Part shown: piece after piece, positions 7,074 to 12,030 of the stretch | Position numbering within the stretch: the first letter of the stretch is position 1 | Layout: each line of letters begins with the position of its first letter | Source: Bacteroidales bacterium | GTDB taxonomy: Bacteria; Bacteroidota; Bacteroidia; Bacteroidales; UBA3663 | Assembly: GCA_004557315.1 (NCBI GenBank) | Contig: SFEH01000062.1 | Coordinates: 1-12,030 of the forward strand | Direction: 5' to 3' | Length of the DNA stretch: 12,030 nucleotides | Program-made: the position numbers and the translations under genes | The notes under the pieces: generated by a model | The model's input: the letters and a program-made list of their open reading frames with translations, nothing else | What the model was told of the DNA's origin: nothing | The model's database searches: none

Positions 7074-8243
7074 ATGAGTAAGTTAAACGATTTTATAGAA
7101 GAAAAGATCGCCCCTCAATTTGAGAAGGGCGGCAAGTATGAGAAGTTCTGGTCAATCTATGACTCATTCCATACTTTCCTCTTCGTTCCTCGTCACACCG
7201 CAGGCAAGCGTGGCGTACAGGTTCACGACTCGGTTGACTCTAAGCGTGTCATCTCAATGGTGATCGTCGCTTTGATGCCAGCCCTGCTCTTCGGTATGTG
7301 GAACGTTGGTTATCAGCATGACCTTGCCCTCGGCATCGATGACGGCTGGTTCATGCAGTTCCTCTACGGCTTGGTAGCCTTCCTTCCAAAGGTTATTGTC
7401 AGCTATGTAGTAGGTCTTGGCATCGAAATGGCTGTTGCTGCCTACAAGCACGAAGAAGTGGCTGAAGGCTTCCTCGCATCAGGTCTCCTCATCCCAATGA
7501 TCGTGCCTGTCAACACTCCTATCTGGATGATTGCCGTTGCAACTGCATTCTCAGTAATCTTCGCCAAGGAGATCTTCGGTGGTACAGGTATGAACATCTT
7601 CAACCCTGCACTCATCACACGTGCATTCCTCTTCTTTGCCTATCCAAAGGCTATGTCGGGCGACGAGGTATTCGTACGCACAGGTTCGGCTCTCTGCAAC
7701 ACTCCTATCGAGGGAACACAGGTTGTCGATGGTTTCTCTGGCGCTACTCCTCTCGCACAGGTTGCTTCAGGTCTGCCAATCGAGTGCACAACACTTGACG
7801 CATTCCTCGGAACTATCCCTGGCTCAATTGCCGAGACATCAACACTTGCAATCCTCATTGGTGCAGTCGTTCTCCTTGCTACTCGCGTTGCAAGCTGGCG
7901 CATCATGCTCAGTGTGTTTGTAGGTGGTGCTGTGACCAGTGCCATCATCGCTGCATTCTCTGAGACAGCTCCAACAGTTGTCCAGCAGCTCTGCCTCGGT
8001 GGTTTCGCATTCGCAGCAGTCTTCATGGCTACCGACCCTGTAACAGGTTGCCGCACCAACACTGGTAAGATCATCTATGGTCTCTTCATCGGTGTCATGG
8101 CAATCATCATCCGTATGTTCAACACTGGTTATCCAGAAGGTGCAATGATGGCAGTCCTCCTCGGTAATGCCGTTGCTCCACTCATCGACTACTATGTTGT
8201 TGACGCTAATATTAACAAGCGTGCTAAGCGCGTAAAGGCATAA
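7074..8243 (+). CDS. nqrB: Na+-translocating NADH:quinone reductase subunit B
   Basis: NqrB is the large membrane subunit of Na+-NQR. It carries a covalent FMN and the riboflavin cofactor, and is thought to hold the Na+ path and pass electrons to quinone. The 389 residues include many hydrophobic helices, for example about residues 61-80, 98-122 and 138-162, with more in the C-terminal third. The flavinylation motif DGFSGAT lies at residues 219-225, making Thr225 the predicted FMN attachment site, added by the ApbE transferase, which is not encoded in this window. Other family segments are FLFVPRHTAGKRGVQVHDSVD, GGTGMNIFNPALITRAFLFF, and MATDPVTGCRTNTGKIIYG near the C-terminus. It is slightly shorter than Vibrio NqrB (about 415). 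nqrC begins five bases after its stop, so translation is probably coupled. Confidence 0.96.
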   Translation: MSKLNDFIEEKIAPQFEKGGKYEKFWSIYDSFHTFLFVPRHTAGKRGVQVHDSVDSKRVISMVIVALMPALLFGMWNVGYQHDLALGIDDGWFMQFLYGLVAFLPKVIVSYVVGLGIEMAVAAYKHEEVAEGFLASGLLIPMIVPVNTPIWMIAVATAFSVIFAKEIFGGTGMNIFNPALITRAFLFFAYPKAMSGDEVFVRTGSALCNTPIEGTQVVDGFSGATPLAQVASGLPIECTTLDAFLGTIPGSIAETSTLAILIGAVVLLATRVASWRIMLSVFVGGAVTSAIIAAFSETAPTVVQQLCLGGFAFAAVFMATDPVTGCRTNTGKIIYGLFIGVMAIIIRMFNTGYPEGAMMAVLLGNAVAPLIDYYVVDANINKRAKRVKA

Positions 8244-8248
8244 TCACA

Positions 8249-9325
8249 ATGGCTAAGAAATTTAGATGCACAGTTTGTGGTTACATCCACGAAGGTGATA
8301 AGGCTCCTGCGGAATGTCCTGTATGCAAGCAGCCTTCTTCAATGTTTGAAGAGATTGCTGATGAGTCAAAGCCAGCAAAGAAAGGCCTTAACACCAACAG
8401 CAATGTTTATACAATTGTCTATGCATTGATCCTCACTGTCCTCGTTGCAGTATTGCTCACAGTCGCAGCCGTAGGTCTCGCTCCACAGCAGAAGGCCAAC
8501 TCCGACAATGAGAAGAAGCAGCAGATCCTCTCGGCAGTAGCTGAAAAGCTCGGCAAGGAGGTTACATTCACCAATGCTGCCGATATCTGGAGCGAACTCG
8601 ACATGGACAACAATACACTCGTAGTTGATGTCAATGGCAACACTGTCGATGCCAATGCTTTCGGCATCGAGCCAAAGAGTCTCTTCAAGGGCGGTATTGT
8701 CAAGGACGATGCTCAGCTCCCTGTATTCAAGGCAAACATCACCGGCAATACATATTATATTATGTGTATGTACGGTTCAGGTCTCTGGGACGCTATCTGG
8801 GGTTATATCGCAGTTGAGGCCGATGGCTCTACCATCGCTGGTGCAAGCTTCGACCACAAGGGCGAGACTGCAGGTCTTGGTGCAAAGATCAAGGACGATC
8901 CTAACTTTGCCAAGGCATTCATCGGCAAGACAATCTTCACCAACGGTGAGTTCGCTCCTGTCGTTGTCACAAAGAAGAACGTCGAGAACAAGGTTGATGC
9001 CATCACTGGTGCGACCAAGACTTCTGACTATGTAGGCGACATGATCCGCAACTCACTCACTGGCTACAAGGCTTACCTCCTCTCTATTCAGGGCGGCGAA
9101 CAGGGTCAGTGCAACAAGGAGCAGAAGTGCTGCGGAAAGTGCAAGAATGAAGGCGAAGGCCAGTGTGCAGGCAAGTGCAAGGACAACGCAGAAGGTTGTG
9201 GCGAAGGCCAGTGTGAAGGCAAGTGCAAAGACAACGCAGAAGGTTGTGGCGAAGGCCAGTGCAAGGGCGAAGGCAACTGCGGTGGCAATTGCAAGAATGT
9301 TGAATGTAATAATGTAGTTAAATAA
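8249..9325 (+). CDS. nqrC: NQR subunit C with rubredoxin-like N-terminus and Cys-rich C-terminal tail
   Basis: The core is ordinary NqrC: one transmembrane helix (about residues 53-77) and an FMN-binding domain with GETAGLGAKI. The flavinylation motif DAITGAT (250-256) puts the covalent FMN on Thr256. In NQR this FMN lies on the periplasmic side and passes electrons from the NqrD/E Fe-S site to NqrB. The ends are not ordinary. Residues 3-36 form a rubredoxin-like knuckle of the short type found at the C-terminus of rubrerythrin, with C7, C10, C23 and C26 (CxxC, 12 residues, CxxC). From residue 282 a Gly/Lys/Glu/Cys tail contains 14 cysteines to the end of the protein. At 358 residues it is about 100 longer than Vibrio NqrC (about 257). 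The start is firm: nqrB ends five bases upstream and the extra domain is in frame. By usual NqrC topology the rubredoxin part is cytoplasmic and the tail periplasmic; this is inference. nqrD starts one base after the stop. Confidence 0.94.
   Translation: MAKKFRCTVCGYIHEGDKAPAECPVCKQPSSMFEEIADESKPAKKGLNTNSNVYTIVYALILTVLVAVLLTVAAVGLAPQQKANSDNEKKQQILSAVAEKLGKEVTFTNAADIWSELDMDNNTLVVDVNGNTVDANAFGIEPKSLFKGGIVKDDAQLPVFKANITGNTYYIMCMYGSGLWDAIWGYIAVEADGSTIAGASFDHKGETAGLGAKIKDDPNFAKAFIGKTIFTNGEFAPVVVTKKNVENKVDAITGATKTSDYVGDMIRNSLTGYKAYLLSIQGGEQGQCNKEQKCCGKCKNEGEGQCAGKCKDNAEGCGEGQCEGKCKDNAEGCGEGQCKGEGNCGGNCKNVECNNVVK
8255..8356 (+). other. Rubredoxin-like domain within nqrC
   Basis: Residues 3-36 of NqrC. 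Two CxxC knuckles (C7/C10 and C23/C26) are separated by 12 residues, with the RCxxCGYIHEGxxAPxxCPxC pattern seen in the rubredoxin domain of rubrerythrins. Four Cys ligands would suit a single Fe or Zn. All four are present, so the domain looks functional. Zn binding instead of redox-active Fe cannot be excluded. Confidence 0.85.
9092..9322 (+). other. Cys-rich low-complexity tail of NqrC
   Basis: Residues 282-358 of NqrC hold 14 Cys, in contexts such as EGQC (three times), CGKC, AGKC, EGKC and EGC, with Gly, Lys and Glu between them and hardly any hydrophobic residues. It follows the complete FMN domain, so it is an addition and not part of the fold. Metal binding is the simplest reading, but disulfide cross-linking is possible. 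Confidence 0.8.
9152..9262 (+). repeat. 48-base tandem repeat in the nqrC tail
   Basis: Copy 1 is 9152-9199 and copy 2 is 9200-9247; they differ at two bases (one Ala/Glu change, one silent). A partial third copy runs 9248-9262. Each unit encodes 16 residues with three Cys. The unit is a multiple of three, so gain or loss of copies keeps the frame. Confidence 0.92.
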
Positions 9326-9326
9326 T

Positions 9327-9959
9327 ATGGCAGCAGAAAAGAAACCTGGTGTTTTCACCGGTCCTCTCTGGACAAATAACCCTGTCGTAGTACAGGTGCT
9401 CGGTATCTGTTCGGCTTTGGCCGTAACTACCCAGATGAAGCCTGCTCTCGTAATGGGCATCTCGCTCACTTGCGTGCTCGCTTTTGCTAACGTGATTATC
9501 TCACTGTTGCGCAAGACTATTCCAAACCGTATCCGTATCATCGTACAGCTTGTAGTAGTAGCAGCGCTCGTAATCATCGTGAATCAGATTCTGAAGGCAT
9601 TTGCCTTCGAGGTAAGTAAGCAGCTCTCTGTTTACGTCGGACTCATCATCACCAACTGTATCCTCATGGGTCGTCTTGAGGCCTTCGCACTTGGCAACAA
9701 GCCATGGCCTGCTCTCATGGATGGTCTCGGAAACGGTATCGGTTATGCTCTCATCCTCCTCGCCGTTGCTACTTTCCGTGAGTTCTTCGGTGCAGGCACT
9801 CTCTTCGGAATCGACGTTATCGCTCGTTTCGTCAACGAGACTGGCTATGACGGATATCAGAACTGCGGCTTCTTCGTGATGCCATCAGCAGCCCTCATCC
9901 TCCTCGGCTGCATCATCTGGTATCTCCGCTCAAAGAACCCAGAACTTCAGGACAAGTAA
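9327..9959 (+). CDS. nqrD: Na+-translocating NADH:quinone reductase subunit D
   Basis: NqrD is a six-helix membrane subunit that, together with its inverted-topology paralogue NqrE, holds an intramembrane Fe-S cluster relaying electrons from NqrF to NqrC. The 210 residues equal the usual family length. The two ligand cysteines are present at C28 (in VLGICSALAV) and C111 (in IITNCILMGR), aligning with the positions near 29 and 112 in Vibrio NqrD. Further family segments are NNPVVVQVLGIC near the start and GNGIGYALILL followed by REFFGAGTLFG in the second half. The start is ATG 9327, one base after the nqrC stop and with no Shine-Dalgarno sequence, so translation is probably coupled. The related Rnf subunit RnfE has a similar fold, but the surrounding nqr genes settle the assignment. 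Confidence 0.96.
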   Translation: MAAEKKPGVFTGPLWTNNPVVVQVLGICSALAVTTQMKPALVMGISLTCVLAFANVIISLLRKTIPNRIRIIVQLVVVAALVIIVNQILKAFAFEVSKQLSVYVGLIITNCILMGRLEAFALGNKPWPALMDGLGNGIGYALILLAVATFREFFGAGTLFGIDVIARFVNETGYDGYQNCGFFVMPSAALILLGCIIWYLRSKNPELQDK

Positions 9960-9984
9960 TACCCACTAATAAAAGTAAAGACAA

Positions 9985-10581
9985 ATGGAATTATTGAATC
10001 TTTTCATCAAGTCAATCTTTATTGACAATATGATCTTTGCGCTGTTCCTGGGTATGTGTTCTTACCTTGCAGTGTCAAAGACTGTCAAGACCTCTGTTGG
10101 TCTTGGTGCAGCAGTGACCTTCGTGTTGATCGTGACTCTCCCAGTCAACTATCTTCTCGACAAGTATGTGCTTCAGCCAAATGCACTCATCGAGGGTGTC
10201 GATCTCTCATATCTCTCATTCATCATCTTCATTGCAGTCATCGCTGCAATCGTTCAGATCGTTGAGATGGTAGTTGAGAAGTTCTTCCCTGCTCTCTACG
10301 GTTCACTCGGTATCTTCCTCCCTCTCATCGCCGTAAACTGCGCCATCCTTGGTGGTTCGCTCTTCATGCAGCAGAAGGAGTTCGAGAACTTTGCTGAACC
10401 TGTAGTCTATGCACTTGGTTCAGGTATCGGCTGGTTGTTTGCCATCGCTTGCCTCGCTGCTATCCGCGAGAAGCTTGCTTACAGCCACGTGCCAGCACCT
10501 CTCAAGGGTCTCGGTATCACATTCATCGTAACTGGTCTCATGGCAATTGCGTTCCTGAGCTTCAGCGGTATTCAACTTTAA
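9985..10581 (+). CDS. nqrE: Na+-translocating NADH:quinone reductase subunit E
   Basis: NqrE is the six-helix membrane partner of NqrD, related to it but inserted in the opposite direction; together they hold the intramembrane Fe-S cluster. The 198 residues equal the usual family length. The ligand cysteines are C25 (in FLGMCSYLAV) and C119 (in LIAVNCAILGG), each in the conserved setting. Other family features are FIDNMIFALFLG at the N-terminus, a short loop rich in polar residues after the second helix, and GSGIGWLFAI in the C-terminal half. The gap after nqrD is 25 bases, the longest inside the operon, and it holds no clear promoter, terminator or ribosome-binding site. The RnfA subunit of Rnf complexes is similar, but the operon context favours NqrE. 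Confidence 0.96.
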   Translation: MELLNLFIKSIFIDNMIFALFLGMCSYLAVSKTVKTSVGLGAAVTFVLIVTLPVNYLLDKYVLQPNALIEGVDLSYLSFIIFIAVIAAIVQIVEMVVEKFFPALYGSLGIFLPLIAVNCAILGGSLFMQQKEFENFAEPVVYALGSGIGWLFAIACLAAIREKLAYSHVPAPLKGLGITFIVTGLMAIAFLSFSGIQL

Positions 10582-10585
10582 TCAG

Positions 10586-10593
10586 AAAGGAGG
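10586..10593 (+). promoter_or_regulatory. Strong Shine-Dalgarno site of nqrF
   Basis: AAAGGAGG lies 8 bases before ATG 10602. It is the only clear Shine-Dalgarno sequence at a start in this window, and it fixes the nqrF start, ruling out an in-frame ATG at 10449 inside nqrE. Most Bacteroidota genes lack such sites. Confidence 0.8.
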
Positions 10594-10601
10594 ACAAAAC
10601 A

Positions 10602-11885
10602 ATGTTACAAACTCTTGTACCAGCAATTCTGGTTTTCCTTGCGGTTATCCTCATTCTCGTAGTGCTTCTCCTCGTCATCAAGGCTAAGCTCGTTCCATCG
10701 GGCAACATCACCGTCGATGTCAATGGCAAGAAGCAGATTGAAACCGCTATCGGCTCTACAGCACTCGCTACTCTTCAGTCAGGAGGTATCTTCCTCTCAA
10801 GTGCCTGCGGTGGTGGCGGTAAGTGCGGTCAGTGTAAGTGTATCATCGAAGAAGGTGCGGGCGACATCCTCCCTACCGAAGTTGGCTTCTTCAACCGTAA
10901 GCAGATCAAGGCTAAGTATCGTCTTGCATGCCAGTCTAAGATCAAGGAGAATGCCAAGATCATCGTTCCAGATGACGTATTCGGCGTTAAGGAGTGGGAA
11001 TGTACAGTTATCGGCAACAAGAACGTGGCTACATTTATCAAGGAGTACAAGGTGGCTCTCCCAGCTGGCGAGCACATGCACTTCGAGCCAGGTTCTTATG
11101 CACAGATCAAGATCCCTGCATTCGATATCGACTACGATAAGGACTTCGACAAGTCTCTCATCGGCGATACTTACCTCCCAGCATGGGAGAAGTTCGGCCT
11201 CTTCCCTCTCAAGTGTCATAACTCTGAGCCTACAGTACGTGCTTACTCTATGGCCAACTACCCAGACGAGGGTGACATCATCACTCTTAACGTGCGTATC
11301 GCTACTCCTCCATTCAAGCCAAAAGATCAGGGTCCTGGCTTTATGGATGTTAACCCAGGTATCGCATCATCTTACATCTTCAGCCTCAAGCCAGGCGATA
11401 AGGTGATCATGTCTGGTCCTTATGGTGAGTTCCGTCCACAGTACGGCACAGGTCGCGAGATGATCTGGGTCGGTGGTGGTGCAGGTATGGCTCCTCTCCG
11501 TGCACAGATCATGCACATGCTCAAGGGCAATGGCATCGCTCCAGAAGACCGTCAGCGTCCAATGCACTATTTCTATGGTGCACGTGCGCTTGAGGAAATC
11601 CCATTCCTCGACGACTTCCTCGCTCTCGAGAAGGAATTCCCTAACTTCCACTTCCATCTTGCCCTCGACCGTCCAGATCCTAAGGCTGATGCAGCAGGTA
11701 TCAAATACACTCCTGGCTTCGTAGCTCCTGTAATGGGCGACACTTATCTCAAGGCTCACGAGGCACCAGAAGACTGCGAATACTATCTCTGCGGTCCTCC
11801 GATGATGGCTAAGACTGTGCTCGATCTCCTCCACTCTCTCGGTGTAGAAGACGATATGATCCGCTTCGATAACTTCGGTGGATAA
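10602..11885 (+). CDS. nqrF: Na+-translocating NADH:quinone reductase subunit F
   Basis: NqrF is the NADH-oxidising subunit: hydride passes from NADH to FAD, then single electrons go to a [2Fe-2S] cluster and on to the NqrD/E site. The 427 residues show one N-terminal membrane helix (about 5-26) and a ferredoxin domain with cluster ligands C69, C75, C78 and C110 in the pattern ACGGGGKCGQC followed by LACQ. A ferredoxin-reductase unit follows. FAD binding is marked by RAYS (213-216) and GPYGEF, nucleotide binding by GGGAGMAPLR (from 291), and the late segment YYLCGPPMM contains the conserved Cys397. The protein ends in DNFGG, typical of the family. It is slightly longer than Vibrio NqrF (about 408). 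The start is ATG 10602, directly after a strong Shine-Dalgarno sequence and 20 bases after nqrE. A longer in-frame reading from 10449 would overlap most of the nqrE 3' end and is rejected. Confidence 0.96.
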   Translation: MLQTLVPAILVFLAVILILVVLLLVIKAKLVPSGNITVDVNGKKQIETAIGSTALATLQSGGIFLSSACGGGGKCGQCKCIIEEGAGDILPTEVGFFNRKQIKAKYRLACQSKIKENAKIIVPDDVFGVKEWECTVIGNKNVATFIKEYKVALPAGEHMHFEPGSYAQIKIPAFDIDYDKDFDKSLIGDTYLPAWEKFGLFPLKCHNSEPTVRAYSMANYPDEGDIITLNVRIATPPFKPKDQGPGFMDVNPGIASSYIFSLKPGDKVIMSGPYGEFRPQYGTGREMIWVGGGAGMAPLRAQIMHMLKGNGIAPEDRQRPMHYFYGARALEEIPFLDDFLALEKEFPNFHFHLALDRPDPKADAAGIKYTPGFVAPVMGDTYLKAHEAPEDCEYYLCGPPMMAKTVLDLLHSLGVEDDMIRFDNFGG

Positions 11886-11904
11886 TTATTCTATCAAATA
11901 TTCG

Positions 11905-11937
11905 ACACGGTCTTGCAAGCAATCCGCAAGACCGTGT
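11905..11937 (+). terminator. Hairpin after nqrF, probable operon terminator
   Basis: ACACGGTCTTGC (11905-11916) pairs perfectly with GCAAGACCGTGT (11926-11937), a 12-base-pair stem with a 9-base loop, starting 19 bases after the nqrF stop. The following bases are TAGAAAACAA, with no T-tract. It may therefore be an imperfect terminator or an mRNA-stabilising 3' hairpin. Confidence 0.65.
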
Positions 11938-11974
11938 TAGAAAACAATACACCTTTATACTTTATCACAAAATT

Positions 11975-12030
11975 ATGAAAAAGATTTTAGTATCTCTCTT
12001 TGCTCTGATGTCAGTATTCACTGCAAAGGC
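11975..12030 (+). CDS. Exported protein, signal peptide only (3' partial)
   Basis: Eighteen codons plus two bases are visible. They encode MKKILVSLFALMSVFTAK and the first two bases of a likely Ala codon: two lysines, a hydrophobic core, and an approach to a signal-peptidase I site around A-K-A. No lipobox Cys is seen yet. The ATG follows the nqrF hairpin by 37 bases. TACTTTA at 11958-11964 is a weak -7-like element, too close to the ATG to be trusted. The mature protein lies outside the window, so its function cannot be named. An ApbE flavin transferase, needed to load FMN onto NqrB and NqrC, would make sense here, but nothing visible supports it. Confidence 0.6.
   Translation, partial: MKKILVSLFALMSVFTAK

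Noticed and set aside
9152..9262. Direct repeats as a possible CRISPR array
   Set aside because: The copies are adjacent with no spacers and lie in frame inside nqrC.
9053..9577. 174-codon minus-strand frame opposite the nqrC tail and nqrD
   Set aside because: Its alanine-rich low complexity is the complement of the Gly/Cys repeat codons; there is no start signal or recognisable domain.
10449..10601. 51-residue N-terminal extension of NqrF
   Set aside because: It overlaps nqrE in another frame, while ATG 10602 has a strong Shine-Dalgarno site and begins the expected membrane helix.

Overview
The window looks like chromosome of a Bacteroidota bacterium, most likely an anaerobic Bacteroidales member of the Prevotella type. 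Three things point that way. The clearest promoter has the Bacteroidota form (TTTG, 19 bases, TAnnTTTG). Almost no start codon has a Shine-Dalgarno sequence. The set of genes (six-gene Na+-NQR operon, Dna2-like helicase, LacI regulator with a Bacteroidota-style N-terminus) fits the same group. This is inferred from gene style alone; no database search was possible. All ten coding regions read on the + strand.

Layout. (1) 3-2195: the 3' part of a large Dna2/Cas4-type nuclease-helicase whose start lies before the window; the last nuclease motifs (ExK, QxxxY) are visible at the left edge. (2) 2196-2308: a short gap with a candidate sigma-54 promoter and an upstream repeat element. (3) 2309-4387: a ClpB-type disaggregase with no N-terminal domain and a shortened second ATPase module, closed by a near-ideal terminator at 4403-4450. 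(4) 4505-5524: a LacI-family repressor, driven by a Bacteroidota promoter whose -33 box sits in the T-tract of the previous terminator, and followed by its own hairpin. (5) 5721-11885: nqrABCDEF, a complete Na+-pumping NADH:quinone oxidoreductase operon in standard order with very short gaps, followed by a hairpin. (6) 11975 to the right edge: the start of a gene for an exported protein.

The NQR genes should form one membrane complex. NqrF takes electrons from NADH by FAD and a [2Fe-2S] cluster. They pass through the membrane Fe-S site held by the four conserved cysteines of NqrD/NqrE, then the covalent FMN of NqrC, the FMN and riboflavin of NqrB, and finally quinone (probably menaquinone here), while Na+ is exported. 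The operon uses CGT/CGC almost exclusively for arginine and favours CTC and GGT, as expected for highly expressed genes; the helicase is less biased.

The most unusual gene is nqrC. Between an ordinary transmembrane helix and FMN-binding core it carries two extra ends: a four-cysteine rubredoxin-like domain at the N-terminus (predicted cytoplasmic) and a 77-residue Gly/Lys/Cys-rich tail with 14 cysteines (predicted periplasmic), built partly from a 48-base tandem repeat. Such a protein would place redox or metal sites on both sides of the membrane beyond the known NQR cofactors.
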